Positions 1 to 11,169 of a stretch of 22,856 nucleotides of DNA are shown piece by piece; within the stretch, counting starts at the first letter, position 1, and each line of letters opens with the position of its first letter. The DNA comes from Mnemiopsis leidyi. Taxonomy: Eukaryota; Ctenophora; Tentaculata; Lobata; Bolinopsidae. A model generated the notes under the pieces. That model was not told the DNA's origin, did not search any database, and worked only from the letters and a program-made list of their open reading frames with translations. Both the position numbers and the translations under genes were made by a program. The stretch is from positions 60,885-83,740 of the forward strand of contig JH154460.1 of assembly GCA_000226015.1 (NCBI GenBank). The letters run 5' to 3'.

Positions 1-345
<345 letters not shown>

Positions 346-811
346 AAACCTCTTTAATTTCCTCCTTGCTAAATGTTAGACCACGATGACCTCCGGCGAC
401 CTGACTGATTTGTACCAGCTATTATGTGGGTCATTATAACACCATCAGACCATAAAGACAATGATTGCAATTTGTCGGTATTTTCGTTTGTCCTGATTTA
501 TCACTGCATTTTTGATTCATTTGATCGTGTTTCAGTTCAAACTAGGAGGCGAGGTTACAAATTAAACTAAGCATTTAACCATGATATTTTTATAATGCTT
601 AACAGCCTAAGACTATGACCACAAGTTTTTATGACAGCTTCAGACTTAAATCTATTGGTATCTCTTATTAGCTTATTCAGTTTAACTAAGCAATTATAAC
701 AAGCAGAGACCATTTCTTAAATCTACATATTGGGAAATACATAGATTTTGAAGCTCTATCATATAGACCAGTAAAACTAACATCATATAACAGCTGCTGT
801 TGCACCTTATA
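346..811. other. Upstream flank of the GFP-like gene
   Basis: AT-rich sequence with no supported gene. It should contain the promoter and 5' UTR of the GFP-like gene, but no clear TATA or initiator was recognised. An AG acceptor-like site (ATATAACAG, ending about 791) lies just before the first ATG. It is followed in frame by Leu-Leu-Leu-His-Leu-Ile before Met1, so an upstream coding exon that lengthens the N-terminus cannot be excluded. Confidence 0.4.
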
Positions 812-3387
812 ATGGAGCACCGGATGGAAAGAGCGGAGGCCATGTTCACTGGAACTGCTAAATGTAAGATTATTGCTGAAATCCACTTCGACAACGACCC
901 AGACACCTCATACAAGGTATTTGTCGTTGTGTTTCTCACATCTTTACCCAGGCTTACATACGGTATGGCTGTACTGGAGGGGACGTCGGGGATCCTCCTC
1001 ATTTAACCCTAAATACTTGCCTATTGGCTGAATTGATGAAAAAAGATTGTATACACAAATACTCTGGGTGCACCTCTATAGGATTTGTGGATCTGAGAAT
1101 TGAACCCCCTGCATAGGAGATCGGGGGTGATAGTGATACCACTAAATAATTAATTCGATTGAATATAATCTGCACCACGACTTACCAGAATCTTTTGATG
1201 TCCACGTTCCTTAGGTTTAGCCGCCATTATGGACCACACATGATGTTTCACAAAATAAATCTCATATTCTCCAGGTGACAGGAGAGGGGTTTGCTCAACC
1301 GCTAGAGGGATCTCAGACCCTCGAACTTAACTCTACTCATTCTCTCCCGATAAACCTAAGCATTCTGGGGACTATCTTGCAGACAAACTTCAGGATGTAC
1401 ACCCAGTATACTGGTACTTATTAAAGATTTGTTTTTTTACAGTATCTTTAATCGTTATATAGTTTTATTAGCTAAGTGCCAGATATGGATTATAAAATGA
1501 TCAATTCATTATCTGTTTTTTTGTAGTGAGTAGACCATCTAGCAAAGTGTCAGTTATTAAACATGAATGGCGATTTTAATCATTTGTCTTCAAGTCCCGA
1601 AGCGTGTCAGAAGACGAATATTAGATCTTATTACATGCTAATAATGTCAGATCGGTAAATCAAAAAGAGTATGAGGCCATGAGTAACTAGCTATAGGTTT
1701 AACTAAGATAAATGAATGTTATGATGTGGCTCAGGTACAATGGTGTACGATTTCTTCAAAACAAGTTTCCCTGGAGCGATGTCTGTGGAAATGACAGGGA
1801 AGTTCGATGACGGCTTGGTTGTCAGGGCAACCTGCACTCTTACTCATGTAAAGGAAGCTCTTATCTGCAGGTTAGTAGACTTAATAACCATAGGTTTAAT
1901 GAGGTTAAAAAGGTTATAACTCCAACCCAAACCCTAACCCTAACCCACCACATAAAGCATAAAACTGACCCTAAACCTAACACTGACTCTAACCCTAACC
2001 CTAATTTCAAACCTTAACTCGAACCCAAACCCTAACCTTAACCCTAACCCTAACCCATACCCTGACTTTATAACCCTAACTCCAACCCAAACCCAAACCC
2101 TAACCCTAACCCAAACCCAAACCCTGACTTTATAACCCCAACCCCAACCTTAACCCCAACCAGAACTCTATAAACCCTATAACACTGACCATATCGCCCC
2201 ATCCCAGGTGCCAGGTACACTTTGAAGGGATGACTGACGAGAGTCTTGTTGGATCGGAAGACCTTAGTTGTACTCTGCCTTGTTTTGAAGTGGTGGATAA
2301 AGGCACTAAGGCTGACGAGGCGGTTTCCACGATGGATCTAGTTAGTATAGACTTGGAAAAGTTTATAATGAGGAAAAGAATGTCAGATTTTCAAGAAACA
2401 ATATGATTGCACCAGCTTAAGCTTGATAATAGATTAAAACTTATCAAATCTTAACTACATTTCATAGAGATAGATTCGAATGAAATTGTAAATATGTACC
2501 CGACGGATTTACAGCCTATTCTGCTTGCAGGTTTGGCGAACTGGAAACAGCGAGATGGGTGGGAAGTACGGATGCAGACTCAACAGCACTATCAAGTGTT
2601 CCGGAAACTTTGCCCCCTCTTTCCACTTTATAGGTCCCTCTACGTTTCTCTTTCTACTTTTCTTAGGGCTTTATTTTAGGGCTTTCTTCTTTTCTCGTTC
2701 TTTCCAAGATTCTTTTCACTTCAAAGATCTTTTTGCTGTGATCATTGATTATTAGTAAGCTTCTGCGTCGATCTTTCTGCGAAAACTCTACTCTTTACCT
2801 CACTTACGCCCATATTATTGATTTTTTTAAATTTTTCATTAATTTTAAGTTCCAATTTAAAGGACCTAATTTTACTTGTGACGATATCGTCATTATGAAA
2901 GCATGACATGTTTCATAGGAGGGTTGATGATGATCGAAGTCGGTTTATGGATAGGGAATTGGCAAAGAAATATGAATCGAAGTATTGTACCAAATGAAAC
3001 GCTCATGTTTCAGTGCAGACTATTTGTAAGCTTTCGACCATACACTGTGTTCATGGTCACACTGAATATATAATTATGTCTATCACAATGAATTGAATCG
3101 TTAAATTTTTGTGTGTAGTTTAGACTTTTATAGTGTGCTCTTTTTTTGTGATAGACATATAAATTATATTTTCATATGACCATGAACACAGTGTATGTTC
3201 GAAAGCTTACATATAGTCACTGAAACATGAGCGTTTCATTTGGTACAATACTTCGATTCATAAATCGATTTAACTTTTCCCAGGACACGAATACAAGCTG
3301 ACAGAGAAGTCTGAGAATAATCTCCACTTTGCTCAACGCCAGAAGTCTCGTGCCACGGTCATCAACTACTACAAAAACAGTCGATGA
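812..3387 (+). CDS. GFP-like beta-can protein without a chromophore (six exons, 239 aa)
   Basis: Exons 812-916, 1275-1413, 1735-1870, 2208-2340, 2531-2633 and 3284-3387 join in phase into exactly 240 codons including TGA. GFP itself is about 238 residues. Family signatures seen in order are MFTG near residue 11, VTGEG at 36-40, the central-helix segment at about 64-80, DFFK at 87-90, FDDG at 105-108, and FHFIGH at 202-207, where corals have a Y-x-F/Y-V-D-x pattern. Aligned by eye, the chromophore triad X-Y-G is Gln71-Thr72-Asn73, the position of Arg96 is Met101, and Glu222 corresponds to Ala222 (FAQ instead of VEQ). Chromophore maturation should therefore be impossible, as in the GFP-related G2F domain of nidogen. 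There are eight cysteines. No signal peptide is seen from Met1. The gene looks intact rather than pseudogenic. The weakest junction is the exon 5 donor (GTCCCT). The function is unknown. Confidence 0.85.
1918..2162. repeat. Degenerate telomere-like CCCTAA repeats in intron 3
   Basis: Intron 3 of the GFP-like gene (1871-2207) is largely built of AACCCTAACCC and variants such as AACCCAAACCC and AACCCCAACC. This resembles the C-rich strand of the animal telomere repeat TTAGGG. The units are diverged and mixed, so this is an old interstitial or microsatellite-like array and not a chromosome end. Confidence 0.85.
2973..3260. mobile_element. 288-bp palindromic MITE inside intron 5
   Basis: Two arms of about 115 bp (2973 to about 3089, and about 3147-3260) are near-perfect reverse complements around a loop of about 57 bp. 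The outermost sequence, TGAATCGAAGTATTGTACC, recurs inverted at the right end. TA dinucleotides flank both ends (2971-2972 and 3261-3262), as expected for a Tc1/mariner-type TA target duplication. There is no coding capacity, so it would be a non-autonomous foldback MITE. It sits 24 bp upstream of the exon 6 acceptor, so the hairpin lies very near a splice site. Confidence 0.85.
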
Positions 3388-4029
3388 GAACACTATAAGT
3401 AAGGTCTAAATTGGAGTTGTAACTGTAGGTTGTAATTTTTGTTTTCATGATGGAATTTGAATTAGTTATTGAACATTGAATTTTTTCATTTTGAGAATTT
3501 TATTGTGAGTTTTGAATATCTTTTAGAAGTTTGTATAGTCATAGACATGTATTGAACAATCTTTAATTCCACTTGCATAAATGATAAACTTCTTGACTTG
3601 ACTTTATGATTTTGATATTTTACGTTATATTTTAGTTTCTGTTAGTGTATGGCTGAGACTCTTTTATAAACTTAAATCCACGATAATGATATCAGTTGAA
3701 ATTGTGCAGATGGACGGATATAAGCTGACTAAATATTTTTTCATTTTTGTAAAACATTGAATATCGAAGAGGATATATAATGTGATGATATTATAAATAT
3801 TTTTCATTACGATTTAAGAAATCACTAGAATTCACACTACTTATATTTTTAGACAACGGCGCATTTTGTCTTTAAGGAAATGGGCATTAATTGACTGTTA
3901 ATTGAGCATTTGATTTTGGTGCAGCAGATTTTTCCAACCTTTGCTTTAAGCTTTTGATGATATTGATATCATCGTTGAACTTGAAGACTAAACGGCCGGA
4001 TCACAAAATTGCCAATTTTGTATAAAAAA
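3388..4029. other. 3' flank of the GFP-like gene
   Basis: AT-rich sequence that probably contains the 3' UTR of the GFP-like gene. No classical AATAAA was found close to the stop codon. A short perfect hairpin, GATGATAT-TG-ATATCATC, lies at about 3955-3972. No other gene is supported. Confidence 0.4.
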
Positions 4030-4031
4030 TA

Positions 4032-4247
4032 GAGAACGGTGTTTTTGGGGAGGCGTCGCGAATCTTGAAAAATATTGTTAACCTCATTTCTTAAATTTAT
4101 TGGTCTTACCTTTGTTTTTGGTATCAAACAATATCAATCGGACCATGTGAGAGCATGTAACCACTCGTAACTTAAGCAGGACCAATTTAGTTTTGGGAAA
4201 TTCTTGAAAGTTTGTGATCGTGACATTTCCCTAGGATTACCGTTTTC
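4032..4247. mobile_element. MITE family B, copy 1 (216 bp, diverged)
   Basis: The left end, GAGAACGGTGTTTTTGGGGA, matches the reverse complement of the right end (GAAAACGGTAATCCTAGGGA) imperfectly over about 35 bp. TA flanks both sides (4030-4031 and 4248-4249). The ends resemble those of the copies at 14113-14232 and 15618-15760, with a shared core of roughly GGTATTTTTGGRAGGGGTCAC. There is no reading frame of note. This is the most diverged of the three copies. Confidence 0.55.
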
Positions 4248-4249
4248 TA

Positions 4250-7200
4250 TTGCGTTTGTATTGAGTTATTTGATATCATCATTTTAATTTGAAATACTTT
4301 GTTTAAGTGAATTCTAAAACTTACGATTTGGAATTTTGAGCTATCTCTTGAGACTAATTAACATTATTGGATAAGAATTTTCTCAGAAAATTTTCATTTT
4401 CGAGAAAAACATAGAAAAAAACAATAAATTCAACAATAATTAACCTCAATTTGTTAATTGCTGTATAGCTCTACTGCACATAAAAGAATAACTACGACAT
4501 TTATTGTTCTTCGATACTTAAGTGGAATTCGAAGGTTACATCAGTTACAACGGTTCTGGATTAAACAGCATCACTTCCCCAACCTCGAGTTTTCTCCCCC
4601 TCTATCAGTTTTCTTTTCTATCAGCTACATCCTGCTACCTTTATGTACAATTTAACACATACTTCTATAATTAACTGCTAATTTAACCTATGACTTCCTA
4701 GAAAGGACACGCAAACAGGCCTGTGCCACAACAGAGAAGTACACAGTCTGTGTGCTGTACCATTTTTAACCAGTGTTTTGTTTGTCAACTCCGAGATGCA
4801 AAAGTGTTGCTTGTGTACTGTTTATTTGTGTATCGCCATGCTTTCATTCTTTGTTGCAATTTTTAACGTTGTATAAGTACAAGTTTTCAGTTAATTGCAC
4901 ATTCCTTTTAAAATCATCATTGTTTTCATAAAATTCTGTGCTGTTCATGGTTTTTCAAAGAAAAGAGTATTTTGAAAATTTATTATCATGAAATTTTTGA
5001 TATTGCAGTATATAAAGTTACTGTAGTTGACATGTTGAGCGCTATTTAGCTTTATATTGCCACTGATTATTGCATGACTCCAATTGTAACATTGTTTGTT
5101 CATGCTACTTTTACTGTGTAAAGTAAAGTTCATACTATGTAGAGCTATCGTCAGTCGTATCCATACGTCTGCACTCTTTACGTAAACCTCCCAACGTCAG
5201 AACAATAGAATCAGGCCTACAAGCCACTACAGATATCGATATTTGAAAACCATAATTTCAAGAAACTAGTTCATTTCTGTTAAGCTCGTAACCGCACTAC
5301 CGCACTATGAACTAACCAGTTCCGTTTAAAGTTGTCACTGATCAACCAGACTATTTCCAGAGATGAACTCTTTTCCCGCCACAACGACTCCTTGCTATCT
5401 AAATCAGGACTTCGCCGTCTTCTCATGGTTTGAAATCCAACTTCCAAGATGAAAAATAGACGAGAGTATTTCCATTTTGTTACAACAGCACATAATTAAG
5501 TCTGCAGGGACTTAAAGCGTATTCGCGGGAGTTATAGTATTTTCTATAATTTGTTGTTAAACAGTTTGTAATATTAAATGTATTTAAATGATATTTGTGT
5601 CGGTTCTACCTCTATAGAGAGCTAGAATATCGAAAATGAAAAGGAAACGTTTTAGCTCTGTTTTTTGTCTATTTATTTCGGTATGTAAGTGACTACTAAA
5701 CGATCTATACGCACTATTCTATAGCAAGCATGATGTTGTTCTCTAACAAGACAGTAAAACGTTTAATTTGTGCCAGTCTACGAAAATTGCACTAGCTCAA
5801 GTCTCCGGCCACGCTTTCGATAATTTGTGTATAGTTCTCCATTATTTTTCGTTTGATCTACTTTCATGTCAGTTTACTTCGGCTTACTAATACAATAAAT
5901 CTTTGCCAATATCCACCAAAGTTTCTTAAAAATTTTACTTTCCACGTACTTACAAAAACTTACAGCTAGAGCCACATTTCTGAATAAATTTAGTCATTCT
6001 GCTATACTTTGATCACATATCGGAGATATTAACCTTCATTATTTCCCACTTAGCACTTAGTAAAAATGTTTACACTGCTGACTATCCAAAACTATATTCT
6101 AAATCAAAATACTTCTACACTGCCATACAAAATACACAACACGTGATACAGCTAACAACGTAGCCCGTCAACTGTTATACTTCTCCTACCTCCTCCAAGA
6201 GTTTAAACCACCGCACTCTGCCGAATATTTCTCAACCAAAGTTAAGTGATGGTTTTGTTCTTGGTTCTGTCGACGCAAGACAGTTGGAGTAATGACGAGA
6301 AAATTATTTCCAGCACACGAACTTAGTCGAGTTAGCCAGTGGGAGCTGTACAGTGTACACTATCTGCCAGTGGATTTAGTGCGTTTTACTTTTACTGTTT
6401 GGGTGTTTAAACTAGTGTAGACCTCTTCCCACTTCTCTGCCTGCGCGGTGTGAGACTTGTTTTCTAATTCTATCGCTGTACTTTCTGTATACACTGCAGG
6501 CCAACCTGGCTGTAGTGTACTGTTGAATAAAACATTTCCTTGTGTTTGAAAGTTTGTGTGAAGACACAGACAATGCTACTAGATGCTTGATGACGCATCT
6601 CAAACGTTTGATCGCCGTTGTCAACTGCAGTGCTCTAGATCTAGTCTAATAAACGCTTTTAAAACCGGGAGTGCTTGCCAATTTCAGAAATTCAACGGCA
6701 ATAGAAGTATAGTTTTCTAATCATTTTGTCATTTTGAAGTTACTGCTAGTTCAGACGACCTATTCGATGCTTATATCGTTATTATGCCATCGTAATCAAC
6801 AAATTACTACTGTCAGCCGGGCTCGCCAATGTTCCGGTTAGCGACATAACTGCTTAACGCGACGCTAAGACAAACTTAGCTTACTCATTATATTTGTTCA
6901 TACAATTATCTTTAAAGTAAGTTCGTTGCTGATCAACTGATCGACTTTTCTACCCAATATTCTCTTGATTCTTATCGTGAACAATAGGGATTCAATGAGT
7001 GCTAGATCACGAAGGCACGAAGCTTGTTCTTATAAAATCTTACAAGGATCATAGGTCGATTTTTAAGTTATGGGAAAAGCTTTTATTTTCAACTTCTTAA
7101 TTTCTTATTCAAAATAATTTTGAATTTATCAAAATCAAATACAAAACCTGGAAAAATCGCAGGTTTCAACTTTCTCACATAAAAAAATTTGTCTGTTTGA

Positions 7201-7259
7201 AACGGCAATTAAGTTTGCTGTCACATCGTTCCTTATAAGGCCAAACGAGCTAAACGATG
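4250..7259. other. Intergenic, no supported gene
   Basis: AT-rich sequence. The reading frames present (for example 4458-4655 plus, 4945-5133 minus, 6412-6624 minus) lack recognisable domains, splice partners or composition shifts. At about 5362 an AG acceptor is followed by an ATG whose frame (MNSFPATTTPC...) stops after about 29 codons; this is too little to call an exon. Nothing else is supported. Confidence 0.4.
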
Positions 7260-7267
7260 TGACTCGC

Positions 7268-7296
7268 TCCGTCTCTCTCTCTTTCTCTCTCTCTCA
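7268..7296. repeat. TC-rich microsatellite
   Basis: A short (CT)n run, interrupted by TTT, at about 7270-7296. It produces the RERERE stretch in a minus-strand frame and has no coding meaning. Confidence 0.85.
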
Positions 7297-7399
7297 AATT
7301 CAAGCTGTCAGACGATCGTAACTTTGACAACCGTATTTCAAATGTAATCACGCCAGAGATCAGCCATACCCTCATCGCCACGATCATATCGTATCTCGG

Positions 7400-8275
7400 A
7401 ACACCGTTTTTGTATTTTCTAGTGCCTTGTCTGCTGATCCAGTGTACCACTCTGCTGTAATATCGGTTTAGTGGATTTATTTCTCATTCCTATACTTCTA
7501 GTCTTATTTAGAAAGAAGAATAGTTCATCTGTGAGTGTAAGTGTCTGCTGAACTCGAAGTTTCTGAACAGCTGCCTGGTCCACCTCACATCCTCCCGTCA
7601 TAAACTGCAGAGACAAGAGAACCCGGGTCTTCCGAACCCGCATGAACCGTTTCACGTGAAATCCACGCGCGCGGCCCCTACACCACCCCACACCCTTGCG
7701 CTAAACTCCACCCACCCAGTACTTTGTAGTCTCTCTAAGACACATGACCTGCCCGGAACTCCATGACTACCAGCTCCAACACATGCTCACTGCCCTGTCA
7801 CGTGACAGACCCTCTACTAAGACTGTACACAGGAGTAGCCCACCCTGCTCTACCAGCACTATTGCCGTTATTGGATCAGTGGCTCCCTTTTGTCCCCCAC
7901 TGTTATATCGAGTCGTGGTATAGTAGGTATTTGTTTTGTCCACTAGGGCTGCAATAGGGCCAGGGAACTCTGCCAATACATCCCGTCAGAGCGATAATAT
8001 GCGCTAAAAGTGCGGGGCTATGTTGCTTCATACCTTACCAGGTCGCACCACCAATTTTCCCAGCTCAGTAATTCCCAGTAATTTGATATTTTAAACACTA
8101 TGCCTTATTCAATGGGTGGTATATAATGTGCCGTTGACAGAGGCACTTGTTCCTTGCTGTGTGCGTACTGCGTAGTGAGGGTCAGCACTTCTTATGCACT
8201 GGCCCCGCAATTATTTTCAACTGCATTTTATTTGATTAAAGATTGAATTCTGATTCTTAGCTGTGCTGGTGAAGT
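7400..8275 (+). mobile_element. Possible LTR-like or other retroelement fragment
   Basis: This stretch is more GC- and CpG-rich than its surroundings, with clustered CACGTG and CGCGCG sites around 7,650-7,800. Towards its right end it shows TATATAA at 8120-8126, ATTAAA at 8235-8240 and then GCTGGTGAAGTCC at about 8265-8277. That order (TATA, polyadenylation-like signal, candidate primer-binding-like sequence) is like the end of an LTR. No second LTR, integrase or reverse transcriptase was found and the left boundary is not defined. It could equally be a diverged single-copy promoter or UTR. Confidence 0.25.
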
Positions 8276-8389
8276 CCTAGCTTTAACAATGTGCCAACTT
8301 TGTACGACTTTTGTTTCCAACGTTGTCTAACTTTATTAGTTCTCTAACTATTTTAATTCTAGATTAATGTGTCCCGGGTAGTACATTAG

Positions 8390-8476
8390 GTAGGTTGTGT
8401 AGTAGTTCAGTAGTTATAGTTTTATAGTAGTTTAGTAGTTTAGTAGTTATAGTTTCATATTAGTTGTAGTTTAGTT
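8390..8476. repeat. TAGT-rich low-complexity repeat
   Basis: Irregular repeats of TAGTAGTT, TAGTTATAGTTT and similar motifs over about 85 bp. Simple-sequence origin; no coding capacity. Confidence 0.8.
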
Positions 8477-8479
8477 AAA

Positions 8480-9700
8480 GCCTTAGGCTTAAAACCTGGT
8501 AATGGTATGCTGAACTGATCTGGAGGTCTTCACTCTGTTCAAGGTATTAACGGCTGCAGTCAAGTTACTCCGCTCAACATATAAGCTACCAAGTAAACCA
8601 TCCAGTTCGATCTTTCTATCGGCCGTATGACTGTGTCTGGAGATCATATTCGTTATAGCTTTACGACCAAGTAAACACTAGACAAGTTTAATAGCCGAAC
8701 TCTTGAACGTTGAGCCAAGTGAATGCCACATTGCCACAGTACAATGGTCTTGAACTCTTGAATGTCCAACAATTTCGCAATACTGTAAACCCGAAAAGAA
8801 AATACCCTCTTATATAACTCACAACGACAACTTTAACCAGATCATTTGCTTGTAAAGATGCCAGACTCACTAGGCACCTGCTTGGCAAGGCTCGGGTATT
8901 GAGCAGCCTTGATAAGTGGTGCAGTTGGTCGTTCTAAACTGTTGTAATTTTGCTGGTCTATTGTTGTATTTTGGCCTTTGCTATAAGTAGTCTTCTCAAA
9001 ACCTTCTCCGCGTCTGGGGTTCGAGTCAATGTTTGTTTGACTAGCTTTGCTTCTTCACTGTTTTCAGTACTGTTTTAATTTCTACTGTTTTATAAGAGCT
9101 GGTTTAGCTCTGCATGCATAGTAAGATAGTACTTGTTTTTTTGCGTTCATTGGGCATATCGGATACAAGTTTTTAATCAAAATACTGTCTGCGATGCTTT
9201 GCCGCTGCTAATGTTGAGTAAACAGTTTACTGCAGAACAGTCAAATTGTAAAAGGTGCGTTTAGTCCTCTATAGAATATTTAACCGATTGAAAAGCCTGA
9301 AATTTTTTAGCCCCCGTTTCAGAATACTTAAGTTTTAACTGTTGCAATGTCTGGCGTCTCCACATGTGCAAGCAAACATGCAATACATGGTTTCCATGGT
9401 ATTGGTAACATACAAAGCTGCACGTGTCATTAATTTCCTGTAAACAGTAGGCATACTTTATCCTTATAACACGCTGCACTGTCAGTCTGTCACTCATATA
9501 CAAGCACCCCACCAATCCTACTATAACAGAAGTACACATGCACCTCAATAGTGTCTACAATACGATACAGAGCGATAAAGGCACATCCCTCGACTTACAA
9601 TGATTAATCAATGACACACACACAGTACAACTGCACATCTACCTAGCACTCTATTTAGAGATACCGGCTACCTCCGTACGTTAACTGTAAGGTCACGACC
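8480..9700. other. Intergenic; one weak minus-strand reading frame
   Basis: No gene is supported with confidence. A minus-strand frame runs from an ATG at about 9539 to a stop at about 9261 (92 codons). It has a Cys-rich content, a short hydrophobic start (TSVIVGLVGCLY) and no recognised domain. It is mentioned only because a promoter-like cluster in the same orientation lies about 165 bp upstream (9703-9829). At about 9015 GGTTCGAGTC resembles a tRNA B box, but no matching A box or cloverleaf was found. Confidence 0.3.
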
Positions 9701-9702
9701 TA

Positions 9703-9847
9703 CCTTATATACCACCTAAGTTGGCTTCTCTTCGTTAATTCACACTTGTGCTTCCTATAACGTGATTGGCCAGATTTTCATTCCTACTTCCTGATTGGCT
9801 GGCCGGACAAAGGCAGCTCTCTGATTGGTCAGTCCTCAAGTCACGTG
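9703..9847 (-). promoter_or_regulatory. Leftward promoter-like cluster: three CCAAT boxes plus TATA
   Basis: Read on the minus strand, three CCAAT pentamers (plus-strand ATTGG at 9824-9828, 9794-9798 and 9765-9769, spaced 29-30 bp) are followed by TATATAAGG (plus 9711-9703). A CACGTG E-box lies at 9842-9847 and ETS-like CTTCCT/CTTCCTG sites lie between. Regularly spaced CCAAT boxes (NF-Y sites) 50-120 bp upstream of a TATA box are typical of strong RNA polymerase II promoters. The predicted start is about 9675, transcribing leftwards. No confident gene was found downstream. Confidence 0.45.
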
Positions 9848-9849
9848 TC

Positions 9850-11070
9850 CTGACTCTTAACAGTTGCAGCATTATAAGATTATACCTCTTTAGGCAGCCA
9901 GGTTTTGATCACTTTCTATGCAGTGCAAGCTTTCAGCTCTTTCGAGGGCAAACTGGTCTAAAATTCATCTCCAAGCTGCAATTCAGCCCAGGGTCTAGGT
10001 GCTGCATTATAAACGCCAATTTATGATTAGGGTCGTTAGTTTACAGCCTGTAGATTCCCCTAATTCTAGAATCCCTTAGCTTGAAGGATGTAAAATTTTG
10101 ACATCGTAGCTTCAAAGAGGTATTTATAATTTGCCTTTGACCTCCATGGTGTCAAGGTGTCGTTGGTAATTGGTCCAAGACCAAACGTTGCAAAATTATC
10201 AATGCTTAGGACTTCGCCAGCGAACCATGAACCGATTATTTTCTATTTGTTGCCGATTAAAAAGTGCTCCAGTAAATTATTGCCGTTGAACGTCAAACTT
10301 TTTTAGTTTTCCTAATCAAGTTGCGCACTGCCGTCTTTTGTTTCTTCTTAGTGTTCCGCGGGCTAATTTAATACTCAAAAGTCTTCCTCAAAATACGCCG
10401 ACTCTCTTACAATAAAACTATCTAACCTAGAAAAACTTTAAGGGTCGCTATACTATACTAGAATACTAGATAGGAGTACTATCGGTGATCTCAAGTGATA
10501 GAATCAGCTAATCATAATCGATGGACTTTGATATATGGAGACGACTTTCAACGAAAAACATTTTTGCAACCATAGCATATGTTTTTAAGAATTTCCCGTA
10601 TCAGAATTAAACATTTTGTTTGTGCTATATTTTAAAACATATAAAAAGCATCTAACCAACTACAAAATAAGGTAATTGAATCTTGATGCCCTTAGACTCG
10701 AAACTATATTGTCACACAAAGTTTAATTGTAAGCAATTTAACTAAAAGTCCAAGTTCTCTTCTCCTCAAACACAGCAGCATGACAGTTCCAGACGCAGAG
10801 ACGCTGAATCTCGTCAAGTGCAGTTGCCATGAAATCTAAATATCATAGCAACCAACCGTAGCTGTCTTGACAGCACACGTGCCAGCCACATCAACATGAA
10901 CAATTGGGCTCGCCAACTATTATAGCCCCGCGTGGCACTTGAATAGAAACTTACTCTTTACTTTTAACTAAGCACAAGAGATAGGGGAAGCCTTATACTC
11001 TTATACGATGATGCTGCTAGAAATTAGGTAATCTTGAAGTGGGCCGACCTTGGAAGGAGAAAAGTTAAAT
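9850..11070. other. Intergenic, no supported gene
   Basis: AT-rich with no recognisable exon. The plus-strand frame at 9766-10026 starts inside the CCAAT cluster and has no domain. Nothing else is supported. Confidence 0.4.
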
Positions 11071-11073
11071 TGC

Positions 11074-11165
11074 TGGTTTCCCTTAACCCATGTTCGCGTT
11101 TGTTTCCCCTTTCCCATGTTCGCTTGTTTCCCTTTGCCCATGTTCGTTTGTTTTGCCCATGAGGG
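11074..11165. repeat. Short minisatellite, unit about 24 bp, 3-4 copies
   Basis: Imperfect units of the form TGTTTCCCTTTGCCCATGTTCG repeat about four times. Because the unit length is close to 24 bp, a minus-strand frame reads repeated Gly-Asn-Lys-Arg-Thr-Trp blocks. That frame has no other support and is treated as repeat-derived. Confidence 0.75.
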
Positions 11166-11169
11166 TTGT

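Noticed and set aside
694..1002. Minus-strand frames of 66-102 codons
   Set aside because: They overlap exon 1 of the GFP-like gene in antisense and show no domain or splice support.
2130..2330. Minus-strand 66-codon frame ending in Leu-Gly repeats
   Set aside because: Antisense shadow of GFP-like exon 4 and of the telomere-like repeat.
5362..5455. Possible first exon starting MNSFPATTTPC after an AG acceptor
   Set aside because: Stops after about 29 codons with no usable donor before the stop.
7767..7976. Opposing 64- and 69-codon frames in the GC-rich block
   Set aside because: No domain, signal peptide or splice partner; probably chance frames in a GC-richer stretch.
9000..9060. tRNA-like B box GGTTCGAGTC
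   Set aside because: No A box at tRNA distance and no cloverleaf or acceptor stem could be formed.
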